Shown here: positions 1-7,572 of the stretch, piece after piece
How positions within the stretch are numbered: the first letter of the stretch is position 1
How the letters are laid out: each line of letters opens with the position of its first letter
Assembly: GCA_031459235.1 (NCBI GenBank)
Contig: JAVKIY010000024.1
Coordinates: 1-40,038 of the forward strand
Origin: Fervidifonticultor_A tertius
GTDB lineage: Bacteria; Sysuimicrobiota; Sysuimicrobiia; Sysuimicrobiales; Humicultoraceae
DNA length: 40,038 nt
Reading direction: 5' to 3'
Program-made: the position numbers and the translations under genes
Notes under the pieces: model-generated
The model's database searches: none
What the model was told of the DNA's origin: nothing
Seen by the model: the letters and a program-made list of their open reading frames with translations, nothing else

Positions 1-778
1 GGTCGTCCAGCGCCTGGTAGGTGTAGCCCCACTGGGACGCCATGCCCTTGGCCAGCTCGACCTCGGTGACGGCGCCGGTGTCGCGGAGGATCTTGCCGAT
101 GCGCTCGCCGGTGCGCGTCTGGATCGCCAGTGCCTCGTCGAGCTGCTGCTGCGTGATGAACCCGTGCTGCAGCAAAATCTGCCCGAGCGTCTCGGTCGTC
201 GTCCGCACGCGGTTGCCGCGCGCGGTTGCCGCGCGCTCCCGCGCGGCCTTGCCCTTGCCGCGCGGGTGCGGCTCGGCGTCCGGCGTGGCAGGAGGCGGGG
301 GCGCGGCGGGCGGCGTGGCCGTAGGAGGGAGCGCAGATGCGGGGCCCGCGGGTTCCGACGCCGGTGCGGCGGGCGGGGGCGCCGCCGGCGCCGGGCCGGC
401 CAGCTTCGCCTGGACCTCCGGGTCGTTGGGCGACACCGCGCCGGCCTGCTGGTAGGCCTCCAGGACGCGGTCGGTCTCGCCCCGGGCCAGGTGCTTATCG
501 GCGGCGGTCAGGTACGCCAGGCCGGCCTCGTGGAAGGCACCCAGGGCCTTGTGGACTTCAGCCAGATCCCAGTAGACCCACGGCTCGTCGGCGTCGAGCT
601 GCGCCAGGCGCAGGAACGCGTCGCGGGCGTCCTCGAGCCGGTCCAGGCGCCAGAACATCCGCGCGTCGGCGTAGCGGAACGCGCGCTCCAGCGTCAGGCT
701 GTCGCGCTCCAGCCCCACCTCGCGCTTGAGCGTCTGCAGCGCGCCTTCGTCTCGCGATCGGTCAGGTGGTGCGGCCAC
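1..778 (-). CDS. TPR-MshEN protein, partial (runs off the left edge)
   Basis: Minus-strand reading frame open from a GTG at 778 to the window edge (259 codons seen). The start is preceded by GGAGG (788-784) with 5-nt spacing. Residues about 25-120 are amphipathic helical repeats of TPR type (for example WDLAEVHKALGAFHEAGLAY). Residues about 120-190 are a Pro/Ala-rich linker. Residues 197-220 (starting TLGQILLQHG) and 226-249 (starting RIGKILRDTG), separated by 5 residues, match the tandem 24-residue MshEN motif known to bind c-di-GMP in MshE/PilB ATPases. No ATPase core is visible; whether one follows outside the window cannot be seen. The gene is divergent from the pilus operon and has a c-di-GMP riboswitch in its leader. 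I infer a c-di-GMP-responsive adaptor for pilus or surface functions. Domain calls are confident; the role is not. Confidence 0.85.
   Translation of the reverse strand, partial: MAAPPDRSRDEGALQTLKREVGLERDSLTLERAFRYADARMFWRLDRLEDARDAFLRLAQLDADEPWVYWDLAEVHKALGAFHEAGLAYLTAADKHLARGETDRVLEAYQQAGAVSPNDPEVQAKLAGPAPAAPPPAAPASEPAGPASALPPTATPPAAPPPPATPDAEPHPRGKGKAARERAATARGNRVRTTTETLGQILLQHGFITQQQLDEALAIQTRTGERIGKILRDTGAVTEVELAKGMASQWGYTYQALDD
211..236. repeat. 13-bp perfect tandem duplication in linker-coding DNA
   Basis: Two adjacent copies of GGTTGCCGCGCGC (211-223 and 224-236) lie between the linker and MshEN coding segments of the TPR-MshEN gene. The unit is not a multiple of three. As written, the frame is continuous through both copies, but gain or loss of one copy would shift the frame and cut off the MshEN domain. 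Confidence 0.8.
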
Positions 779-799
779 TGACGCCTCCGGCACAAACGA

Positions 800-828
800 A
801 CAGCGACCCGCGAGGGACGGGCCGCTGT
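800..828 (-). terminator. Terminator-like hairpin, riboswitch expression platform
   Basis: On the minus strand ACAGCGGCCCG (828-818) pairs with CGGGTCGCTGT (810-800) around a 7-nt loop. This is an 11-bp stem with one G-T wobble. It is followed by the T-rich TTCGTTTGT (800-792). It sits between the c-di-GMP riboswitch and the GTG start at 778, where an attenuator would be expected. The T tract is interrupted, so efficiency is uncertain. The strong terminator at 8033-8066 has a similar TCGTTTG tail, which supports the call. Confidence 0.7.
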
Positions 829-830
829 AG

Positions 831-928
831 AAGACTGCTCCGGCAGCCCGGCCAGCCGGTCGCGCCCGCGCCGGCTCCTCGGCTTTGCGTCCCCGGATCG
901 CTCCGGGTTTGCCCCTGCGGGACTAGTC
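831..928 (-). promoter_or_regulatory. c-di-GMP-I (GEMM) riboswitch
   Basis: The minus strand contains the two hallmark stretches of the GEMM-I aptamer: GGGGCAAACC (915-906) and GACGCAAAGCC (891-881). Between them is a 6-bp P2 stem (907-902 with 897-892) closed by a GCGA tetraloop (901-898), the GNRA loop that docks into P3. P3 follows, with AGCCGG pairing with CCGGCT, and then GGCTGGCCGGGCTGCCGG, resembling the consensus 3' side. P1 can form between about 928-918 and 842-833 (GACT with AGTC, then CCG with CGG). The element lies in the 5' leader of the TPR-MshEN gene, directly upstream of a terminator hairpin, so c-di-GMP is expected to control read-through. Whether ligand turns the gene on or off cannot be decided from inspection. 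Confidence 0.9.
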
Positions 929-975
929 CCCAAAACTTCTGGGTATATTCTGTCTTGCCCTTCTGAAGTTAGAAT
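919..975. promoter_or_regulatory. Divergent promoter region with palindrome
   Basis: This AT-richer patch lies between the divergent TPR-MshEN gene and the pilus operon. It holds the perfect 12-bp palindrome GGGACTAGTCCC (919-930) and an inverted pair AACTTC (934-939) / GAAGTT (965-970). Plus-strand TAGAAT (970-975) is a fair -10 for the operon starting at 1038. Minus-strand GAATAT/TATACC (950-942) could serve the riboswitch transcript. The -35 boxes are poor. The palindrome overlaps the 5' arm of riboswitch P1, so it may be RNA structure and not an operator. Confidence 0.35.
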
Positions 976-1037
976 CAGGCTAGCACAAGGTTCAACCCGG
1001 TGCAAGCCAAGCTGGGGTGAGGATCAGGGGAGGTCCC

Positions 1038-2606
1038 ATGGAGCTCCACGAAGTGGAAGCGCGGCTCCTCAGCGGCCTGATTCGCGATCGGCACGCCATC
1101 ACCATGGCGCTGAACTCGGGCTTCCACGTAGACGTGTTGCCGTCGCCGCAGGCGCGGCGCCTGGCCAAGGTGGTCCTGGACATCTACGGCACGCCCGGCA
1201 CGGCGTTCGACGAGGTCACGCTGCGCGCCACGCTCATCGACCGCGGGGTACTCACCCCCGAGATGGAGCGCTACCTGAACTCGGTCCTGGCGGTGACGCC
1301 GCCGTCGGCCGGCGAGCTCATGGAGCTGACCGGGGTGCTCAAGGAGCGGGAGAGCCGGGAGCTGCTCGGGCAGATCCACGAGGCGATCGGCGGCTACCTG
1401 TTCCGCAACGAACGCCAGCAGGAAGACATCGTCCAGTTCACCACCGAGGCCATCACCAAGCTCATCGACATCCAGCGCCGGCGCAGCCACCGCCAGGTGG
1501 CGCCGATCGCCGAGGCGTTCGGACCGCTCATCGTGCCCCGCCACGTCTCGGGCGACGGCCTGCTGGGCTACTCGATCGCGCCCTACGAGCGGCTCAACAC
1601 GCTGCTCTCCGGGCTGCGCCGGGGGTTCTACTACGGGCTGGCGGGCGCGCCGCGCCGCGGCAAGACCAACTTCGCCCTCGACCTGGCCGTGGCGGTGGCG
1701 CGCAACCACAAGATCCCGGTCCTGTTCTACACCTGGGAGCAGACGCGCCGCGTGCTGGCGGCCCGGCTCATCGCCAAGGAGACCGGCGTGAACCCCACGG
1801 CGATCCTGGTGGGGGCCACGCCCGAGGGCGAGGCGGTCTACGAGCGGCTCGCCGGGGCGCAGGAGCAGCTCGCGACCTACGGGCCCTACCTCCACCTGGT
1901 GGAGGCCGGCCGCAAGGAGACCCTCGATCGTATCCGCGCCCAGGCGCACAACCTGATGCAGGAGTTCGGCACCCAGGAGATCTGTATCTTCTTCGACTAC
2001 CTCCAGAAGATCCCGCTGCCCGAGTACATGGACGACTGGAAGGCCCGCACCGACCTGATCTCAACCGAGCTGGCCGAGATGAGCCTGGAGCTCAACTGCC
2101 CGATCTTCGCCATCTCGCCGCTCGACAAGGAAGGGTGCCGGCTCGACGAGCGGCCGCCGGACGACGCGCAGATGTTCGACGCCTACAACCGCCCGACCAT
2201 GCACCACAGCATGGGCTCAGGCGACCTCGAGTACGATCTCGATGTCGCGATGGTGCTCGCCAAGGACTGGAAGGCCACGGCCGACCTCCGGCAGCTCATC
2301 GAGACCCGCGCGAAGGCCGAGGGCATCGAGACCGAGGACCTGCCGAAGGTGGACATCGTGGACCTCTTCGTGGACAAGAACCGCGACGCGCCGGAGGCGC
2401 CCTCCAACATCGTGCAGTACGCGTTCTTCGTCTCGCTGAACAAGTTCGTGGAGCTGGACTACAAGCTGGAGGCTGAGTACCGGCCGGAGTTCCACGGCTT
2501 CACGAAGATGCAGGAGATCTACACCTACCTGCGCGAGCACGGCTGGGGGCCGCAGCGCGACCTGGTGGCGGCGCCACGGGGCGGCGCCGGAGGGGGAGGC
2601 CGATGA
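1038..2606 (+). CDS. DnaB-like RecA-fold ATPase in the pilus operon
   Basis: 522 residues. ATG at 1038 is preceded by GGGGAGG (1027-1033); an in-frame GTG at 1017 has no such site. The protein has the layout of a replicative DnaB helicase. An N-terminal helical domain (about 1-120) contains a DnaB-like PSAGELMELTGVLKERESRE stretch. The RecA core has Walker A GAPRRGKT (203-210), a WEQ segment where DnaB has its S-x-E-M motif, and Walker B ICIFFDYLQK (Asp320). Near the C-terminal half come SGDLEYDLDV, recalling the DnaB SGxIExDAD segment, and DLFVDKNRDAPEAP, like the DnaB KxRxGPTG strand. It differs enough from DnaB in all motifs to suggest a specialised paralogue. It overlaps the MerR gene by ATGA and heads the operon with pilB. 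Its role is unknown; a housekeeping helicase is unlikely in this setting. Confidence 0.75.
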   Translation: MELHEVEARLLSGLIRDRHAITMALNSGFHVDVLPSPQARRLAKVVLDIYGTPGTAFDEVTLRATLIDRGVLTPEMERYLNSVLAVTPPSAGELMELTGVLKERESRELLGQIHEAIGGYLFRNERQQEDIVQFTTEAITKLIDIQRRRSHRQVAPIAEAFGPLIVPRHVSGDGLLGYSIAPYERLNTLLSGLRRGFYYGLAGAPRRGKTNFALDLAVAVARNHKIPVLFYTWEQTRRVLAARLIAKETGVNPTAILVGATPEGEAVYERLAGAQEQLATYGPYLHLVEAGRKETLDRIRAQAHNLMQEFGTQEICIFFDYLQKIPLPEYMDDWKARTDLISTELAEMSLELNCPIFAISPLDKEGCRLDERPPDDAQMFDAYNRPTMHHSMGSGDLEYDLDVAMVLAKDWKATADLRQLIETRAKAEGIETEDLPKVDIVDLFVDKNRDAPEAPSNIVQYAFFVSLNKFVELDYKLEAEYRPEFHGFTKMQEIYTYLREHGWGPQRDLVAAPRGGAGGGGR

Positions 2607-2884
2607 TCGTCGACAAGCGCGCGCCGATCTACCCGATCCGGACGGTCGCGCACCTCACGGGGGTCAACCCGCGTCGCATCCGGGCCTGGGAGGACCAGTA
2701 CAACCTGCTGAGCCCGGCCCGCACGAGCGGCGGTCACCGCCTCTACAGCGAGGAGGACGTCGAGCGCATCCGGTGGGTCAAGGCGATGGTCGATCGGGGC
2801 ATGAGTCTGAAGGGCATCCAGCGGCTGCTGGAGACGCCGCGGCCGGCCGAGCTGGTCGGGGAGGGGCGGGGGACGGGCCGATGA
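2603..2884 (+). CDS. Small MerR-family DNA-binding protein
   Basis: 93 residues, start ATG overlapping the previous stop (ATGA). Residues about 10-80 form a MerR-type winged helix-turn-helix: YPIRTVAHLTGV, then RIRAWEDQY, then SGGHRLYSEEDVERI. The W-E-x-x-Y and GGHRLYS pattern is closest to the MlrA/CarA-type subgroup. The protein ends after the DNA-binding domain and a short tail, with no effector domain and no cysteine, so it is not a metal sensor. Genes on both sides overlap it, so it is made together with the pilus proteins. I infer an autoregulator of this operon or of pilin genes; the target is not shown by the sequence. Confidence 0.85.
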   Translation: MIVDKRAPIYPIRTVAHLTGVNPRRIRAWEDQYNLLSPARTSGGHRLYSEEDVERIRWVKAMVDRGMSLKGIQRLLETPRPAELVGEGRGTGR

Positions 2885-3123
2885 AGGTCGAGATGGACCG
2901 CGAGCAGGTCGTCATCTTCACGCCGCACCACCGCATCGAGGGCGAGCTGCACCTGGCCAGCACCCAGCGGCTGTCGGACCGGATGAACCAGGCCAAGGAC
3001 TTCCTGCCGATCACCTCGGCGCGGGTCTACTCGCTGGACGGGCGCCTGCTGTACGATACCGACGTCGTGATGGTCCACAAGGCTCACGTCGTTATGATGA
3101 TGGAGCGCCATGAAACCCTCTAG
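2881..3123 (+). CDS. 80-residue DUF6812-like conserved protein
   Basis: ATG at 2881 overlaps the MerR stop by ATGA. The frame is open further upstream, but that part is a shadow of the MerR gene. The stop overlaps the pilB start by 14 bases. The protein has a compact beta-rich pattern: HHRIEGELHL, then TQRLSDRMNQ, then VYSLDGRLLYDTDVVMVHK. The R-I-x-G and R-L-S-D motifs recall small DUF6812-type proteins often found near signalling or pilus genes (family name from memory, moderate certainty). There is no membrane segment or signal peptide. Tight overlap on both sides suggests a stoichiometric partner or regulator of PilB. Function unknown. Confidence 0.75.
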   Translation: MKVEMDREQVVIFTPHHRIEGELHLASTQRLSDRMNQAKDFLPITSARVYSLDGRLLYDTDVVMVHKAHVVMMMERHETL

Positions 3124-4819
3124 CATCAAGACCGCGCGGCGGCGCGTCCGCCTGGGCGAGCTGCTCGTCGAGGCGGGGCTGATCAGCCAGGCGCAGCTCC
3201 AGCAGGCCCTGGAGCAGCAGAACGCCACGGGCGAGCGCCTGGGCAAGGTGCTCGTCTCGATGGGGCTGGCGACGCAGGACTCCATCGCGCGGGCCGTGGC
3301 CAGCCAGCTCGGCATCGAGTACGTCAACCTCCAGACGGCCACCATCCCCGAGGACGTGCTCACGGCGCTGCCCGAGCCCCTGATCCGGCGTTACCAGGTC
3401 GTCCCGGTGCGCCTGGAGGAGGAGGCGCTGGTGCTCGGGATGGTGGACCCGCTGGACATCGTGGCGCTGGACGACATCCGGCGCTTCGTGGACCGCGACA
3501 TCGTCCAGGCCGCCATCACGCCCGACGGGTTCCAGGCGGTGGTGAACCGCTACCCCGCGCTGGAGAGCTCGCTCGACCAGGTGATCCAGGAGATCCGGCC
3601 GAGCGACGTGGGCGAGGAGGAACCCAGCCTCGACCGGCTGCGCGAGGTCGTGGAGGACGCCCCGGTCGTCCGCCTGGTCAACCTGATGCTCGTGCAGGCG
3701 GTGCGCCAGGGCGCCAGCGACATCCATGTCGAGCCGCAGGAGCGCAACCTCCGCATCCGCTACCGCATCGACGGCACGCTCTACAACGTGATGACCGCGC
3801 CCAAGCACGTCCAGGCCGCGAGCACCAGCCGCATCAAGATCATGGCCAACATGAACATCGCCGAGCGGCGCGTGCCCCAGGACGGTCGGATCGAGCTGCG
3901 GGTGGACAACCGCGAGATCGACCTGCGCGTCTCCAGCATCCCGACCACCTACGGCGAGAAGGTGGTCATGCGCATCCTGGACAAGCGGGCCGCGCTGGTC
4001 GGCATCGACAAGCTGGGGCTCATGGGTCCGGACGAGCGGCGGTTCGAGGCCCTCATCACCAAGCCCTACGGGATCATTCTCATCACCGGCCCCACCGGCA
4101 GCGGCAAGACCACGAGCCTCTATGCCATCCTCAACCGCCTCAACAAGACCGAGGTCAACATCATCACCATCGAGGACCCGGTGGAGTACCAGCTCTCGGG
4201 CATCAGCCAGGTCCAGATCAACCCCAAGGCCGGGCTGACGTTCGCGAGCGGGCTCCGGTCGTTCCTCCGGCAGGATCCGGACATCATCATGGTGGGCGAG
4301 ATCCGCGACGAGGAGACCGCGCGCATCGCGATCCACGCGGCGCTGACCGGCCACCTGGTGCTCTCGACGCTCCACACCAACGACGCCCCCGGCGCGGTGG
4401 CGCGCCTGGTGGATATGGGGATCGAGCCGTTCCTGGTGTCGTCGTCGGTGATCGGGGTGGTCGCCCAGCGCCTGGTGCGGGTGCTCTGTCCCAAGTGCAA
4501 AGAAGGATACACGCCCCCGCCCGAGGTAGTGGCCCGCTACGGCCTGGCACGGCCCGACGAGCCGCCGCCCACGATCTACCGCGCCAAGGGCTGCGAGGCG
4601 TGCAATCACATCGGCTACAAGGGGCGGATCGGGCTGTTCGAGATCATGCCCATGGAGGACGAGCTGCGGATGCTGGTGGTCAAGAGCGCGTCCGCCGATG
4701 CGATCAAACGCGCGGCGGTGGGGCTGGGGATGCGCACGCTCCAGCACGACGGCGTCGCAAAGGTGGTGGCCGGCATCACGTCGCTGGAAGAGATGCTCCG
4801 CGTCGTGTTCGTCGAGTAG
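3110..4819 (+). CDS. pilB: Type IV pilus extension ATPase PilB
   Basis: 569 residues, the usual PilB/GspE length. It is a cytoplasmic hexameric motor that powers pilin polymerisation. Residues 14-37 (RLGELLVEAGLISQAQ...) and 43-66 (RLGKVLVSMGLATQDS...) with a 5-residue spacer are a perfect tandem MshEN c-di-GMP motif. The catalytic core has Walker A GPTGSGKT (327-334), Asp box IEDPVEYQ, Walker B DIIMVGEIRDEET and His box TGHLVLSTLHTND. Two Cys pairs, CPKC (460-463) and CEAC (495-498), form the zinc site typical of PilB and absent from PilT. ATG at 3110 overlaps the upstream gene. pilT and pilC follow, confirming a pilus and not a type II secretion locus. PilB assembly activity is probably stimulated by c-di-GMP, as established for MshE-type ATPases. 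Confidence 0.95.
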   Translation: MKPSSIKTARRRVRLGELLVEAGLISQAQLQQALEQQNATGERLGKVLVSMGLATQDSIARAVASQLGIEYVNLQTATIPEDVLTALPEPLIRRYQVVPVRLEEEALVLGMVDPLDIVALDDIRRFVDRDIVQAAITPDGFQAVVNRYPALESSLDQVIQEIRPSDVGEEEPSLDRLREVVEDAPVVRLVNLMLVQAVRQGASDIHVEPQERNLRIRYRIDGTLYNVMTAPKHVQAASTSRIKIMANMNIAERRVPQDGRIELRVDNREIDLRVSSIPTTYGEKVVMRILDKRAALVGIDKLGLMGPDERRFEALITKPYGIILITGPTGSGKTTSLYAILNRLNKTEVNIITIEDPVEYQLSGISQVQINPKAGLTFASGLRSFLRQDPDIIMVGEIRDEETARIAIHAALTGHLVLSTLHTNDAPGAVARLVDMGIEPFLVSSSVIGVVAQRLVRVLCPKCKEGYTPPPEVVARYGLARPDEPPPTIYRAKGCEACNHIGYKGRIGLFEIMPMEDELRMLVVKSASADAIKRAAVGLGMRTLQHDGVAKVVAGITSLEEMLRVVFVE

Positions 4820-4837
4820 GCAGGGGAGGCATCCGGC

Positions 4838-6025
4838 ATGCACATCGAAGACCTGCTCCGCGAAGTCGTCACCGCCCAGGCGTCCGATTTGCACCTCACC
4901 TCCGGCATCAAGCCGACCATGCGGCTGTGGGGGAAGCTGACGCCCATGGAGCACTACGACGTGCTCTCGGCGGAGGACACCTTCCAGCTCGGCTACAGCA
5001 TGCTCAACACGTTCCAGAAGCAGAAGTTCGAGAAGTTCTGGGAGCTCGACCTGTCCTACGGGGTCCCCGGCCTCGGCCGGTTCCGCGTGAACATCTACCG
5101 GCAGCGCGGTGCGGTGGGCATCGCCATCCGTGTCATCCCGATGACGATCCCCAGCGTCGAGGCGCTCAACCTGCCGCCCATCCTGAAGGAGCTCACGCGC
5201 AAGCCGCGCGGCCTGGTGCTGGTGACGGGCCCCACCGGCCACGGGAAGTCCACGTCGCTGGCGGCGATGATCGACTTCATCAACACCGAGCGCAGCGCCC
5301 ACATCGTGACGGTGGAGGACCCGATCGAGTACCTCCACCAGCACAAGAAGAGCATCGTGAACCAGCGCGAGCTCGGATTCGACACGCAGTCGTTCCCCAA
5401 CGCGCTGCGCGCCGTGCTGCGCGAGGACCCCAACGTCGTGCTCATCGGTGAGATGCGCGACCTGGAGACCATCTCCGCCGCGCTGACCATCGCGGAGACC
5501 GGCCACCTGGTCTTCGCCACCCTGCACACCGCCAACGCGGCGCAGTCCATCGACCGCATTATCGACGTCTTCCCGCCCTACCAGCAGCAGCAGATCCGCA
5601 TCCAGCTCTCGATGGTCATCGAGGCGGTCATCTCGCAGCAGTTGCTGCCGAACCTGCGCTACAAGAACCGCGGGGAGATCAGCCGCCCGGCCCCGGCGCG
5701 GGGCCGGCTGGGGAGCGCGACCGGCACCGTCTGGCCCAGCCTAGAGGAGGTGGGCCGCGTGCCGGCGGTGGAGGTCATGCTCGCGTCCCCGGCCATTCGC
5801 AACATGATCCGCGAGTCGAAGACGCACCAGATCGAGACCGCGATCCAGACCGGGGCGCAGCAGGGCATGCAGACGATGGACCAGTCGCTGCGCGACCTCT
5901 ACCTGCGCAAGCTCGTCTCGCTCGACGACGCGCTGGCCCGGGCGATCCACCCCGAGGAGCTGCGCAAGATGATCCGCGAGGCTGGCGGCGACGCGGGCGA
6001 GGCGCTCGCCCGCCTGCGGGCGTAA
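4838..6025 (+). CDS. pilT: Type IV pilus retraction ATPase PilT
   Basis: 395 residues. It depolymerises pili, giving twitching or DNA uptake. It shows Walker A GPTGHGKS (131-138), Walker B VVLIGEMRDLET (Glu205), His box TGHLVFATLHTANA, and the PilT hallmark AIRNMIRESKTHQI (from 319; usual form AIRNLIREGK). It has no zinc Cys pairs and no MshEN domain, as expected. One oddity is an extra loop of roughly 25-30 residues (about 273-306, rich in Arg, Gly and Pro) between the QLLP and VPAVEVM motifs, which are nearly adjacent in ordinary PilT. The 18-nt gap after pilB includes AGGGGAGG. Its presence implies dynamic, retractable pili. Confidence 0.93.
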   Translation: MHIEDLLREVVTAQASDLHLTSGIKPTMRLWGKLTPMEHYDVLSAEDTFQLGYSMLNTFQKQKFEKFWELDLSYGVPGLGRFRVNIYRQRGAVGIAIRVIPMTIPSVEALNLPPILKELTRKPRGLVLVTGPTGHGKSTSLAAMIDFINTERSAHIVTVEDPIEYLHQHKKSIVNQRELGFDTQSFPNALRAVLREDPNVVLIGEMRDLETISAALTIAETGHLVFATLHTANAAQSIDRIIDVFPPYQQQQIRIQLSMVIEAVISQQLLPNLRYKNRGEISRPAPARGRLGSATGTVWPSLEEVGRVPAVEVMLASPAIRNMIRESKTHQIETAIQTGAQQGMQTMDQSLRDLYLRKLVSLDDALARAIHPEELRKMIREAGGDAGEALARLRA

Positions 6026-6046
6026 GGGGCGGAGGGGGAGTCGGCC

Positions 6047-7264
6047 GTGGCGGTCTTCCGGTACAGCGCGAAGGACCAGACGGGGCGCATGATCTCCGGC
6101 GTCATCGAGGCGGACAGCGACGCCATGGTCGTGGACCGGCTGCGCGACATGGGCTTCTTCATCACGGCCCTGGAGCGCACGGTCGAGCGCACCGACATCA
6201 TGCAGTACCTCCAGGGCCTGTTCGGCATCGGCCTCAAGGACCTGGCCATCTTCAGCCGGCAGTTCTCGACGATGGTGAACTCGGGCCTCTCGCTGGTCCG
6301 CACGCTGAGCATCCTCGAGCAGCAGACGGTGAACAAGCGGCTGCGCGAGATCACCGCGCAGGTGCGCGCCGACGTCGAGGCCGGCCGACCGCTGTCGGAT
6401 GCCATGAGCAAGCACCCCAAGGCGTTCTCGTCGCTGTACGTCAACATGGTGAAGGCGGGCGAGACCGGGGGTGTGCTCGACGAGGTGCTCGACCGGGTCG
6501 CGACCTACCTGGAGAAAGAGCAGGCGCTGCGCAGCAAGATCCGCTCGGCCATGGTCTACCCGATCCTGCTGACTATCGCGGCGCTGGGCGGGCTGTTCTT
6601 CATGACCATCGTCATCCTGCCCCAGTTCGAGAACCTGTTCCGCGAGCTGGGCGGCTCGGGCACGCTGCCGCTACCCACCCAGATCGCCATCGCGGTCAGC
6701 GCCGGCATCCGGCGGTACTGGTACATCGGGCTGGTCGTCACGGTCGTGCTCGTCTACGTGCTCCGCCGCTACCTGCAGACGCCCGACGGCCGACAGCGCT
6801 ACGACCGGTTCAAGCTCAAGATGCCGGTCCTCGGCGAGCTGAACCGCAAGATCGTGGTGGCGCGCTTCACGCGCACGCTCGGGACGCTGATCGCCAGCGG
6901 CGTGCCCATCATGCAGTCGCTGGAGGTCGTCTCGCGGGCCATCGACAACACGGTCATCGGCCAGGCTATCGAGGCGGTGCGGGCGAGCATTCGCGAGGGC
7001 CAGACCATCGCCATCCCGCTCCAGTTCTCGGGCGTCTTCCCGCCCATGGTGGTGCAGATGGCCAAGGTGGGCGAGGAGACCGGCCAGCTCGAGCAGATGC
7101 TCGAGAAAGTCGCCGACTTCTACGACGTCGAGGTGGAGACCACGGTCGCCAGCCTGACCTCGCTGCTGGAGCCGCTGCTCATCATCTTTATGGGCGTCAT
7201 CGTGGGCGCGATGGTCATCGCGCTCTACCTGCCGATCTTCCAGCTCGCCACAGGCGGCCGGTAG
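6047..7264 (+). CDS. pilC: Type IV pilus inner-membrane platform protein PilC
   Basis: 405 residues, standard PilC/GspF length. GTG start at 6047, preceded by GGAGGGGGAG. Two T2SSF domains are visible, each a cytoplasmic helical bundle followed by membrane helices: VYPILLTIAALGGLFFMTIV (about 169-190), YWYIGLVVTVVLVYVL (about 223-240) and LLIIFMGVIVGAMVIALYLP near the C terminus. Conserved GETGG (first domain) and GEETGQLEQML (second domain) match the family. It is the rotor-like platform that PilB and PilT act on. It is the third gene of the motor set and is followed by a pilin after a 300-bp leader. Confidence 0.95.
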   Translation: MAVFRYSAKDQTGRMISGVIEADSDAMVVDRLRDMGFFITALERTVERTDIMQYLQGLFGIGLKDLAIFSRQFSTMVNSGLSLVRTLSILEQQTVNKRLREITAQVRADVEAGRPLSDAMSKHPKAFSSLYVNMVKAGETGGVLDEVLDRVATYLEKEQALRSKIRSAMVYPILLTIAALGGLFFMTIVILPQFENLFRELGGSGTLPLPTQIAIAVSAGIRRYWYIGLVVTVVLVYVLRRYLQTPDGRQRYDRFKLKMPVLGELNRKIVVARFTRTLGTLIASGVPIMQSLEVVSRAIDNTVIGQAIEAVRASIREGQTIAIPLQFSGVFPPMVVQMAKVGEETGQLEQMLEKVADFYDVEVETTVASLTSLLEPLLIIFMGVIVGAMVIALYLPIFQLATGGR

Positions 7265-7572
7265 GTCCGCGGGCCGCTTCCGGGCAGGAGGCGCGAGGGT
7301 TCCGGGAAGTTTGGAGTGGATTCACAATCGCGGGGGTGGTCCAGCAGGAGGCCCCGCGTCCGCGCCGAACACCGCGACTCCTCCGGCGTCTAGGGCGACT
7401 GCGCCCTGGGCATAAGAGCGTGTGAGTTGAACGCGCGTTGCCAGCACGTGCGATGGGGATGTTCGAACGGGGGGGAGGTGAGGCGCTCCAGGGGAGAGCC
7501 GGAGTGAAGACGCCCTGGACGGAACGAACGAGGTAACCACGGAATCATGCCTGAGGGCAAGGAGGGATGACA
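7265..7572 (+). promoter_or_regulatory. Noncoding leader between pilC and the first pilin
   Basis: About 300 bases with no convincing gene. It holds two direct copies of TTCCGGG (7278-7284 and 7300-7306, 22 bases apart, same helix face) and a short hairpin AGGGCG-ACTG-CGCCCT (7392-7407). A TTGAAC (-35-like) near 7428 lacks a good -10. No GEMM consensus and no sigma-54 box were seen. A separate, stronger pilin promoter is expected here because the major pilin is normally made in excess of the motor proteins. Confidence 0.4.

Noticed and set aside
694..1005. Plausible minus-strand small protein across the riboswitch
   Set aside because: It runs through the structured riboswitch and terminator and is out of frame with the TPR-MshEN gene; no ribosome site at its start.
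3092..5527. Very long open frame on the minus strand opposite pilB and pilT
   Set aside because: It lies wholly antisense to two unmistakable genes, its translation is low-complexity (rich in Asp, His, Arg, Leu) with no domain, and such frames are expected at this G+C.
7322..7540. 72-codon minus-strand frame in the pilC-pilin gap
   Set aside because: No ribosome site, no domain, composition like noncoding high-GC DNA; the gap is better read as a leader or promoter region.
7265..7572. A second c-di-GMP riboswitch or a sigma-54 promoter before pilin 1
   Set aside because: Searched by eye for the GEMM core sequences and for TGGCAC-N5-TTGC; neither is present.
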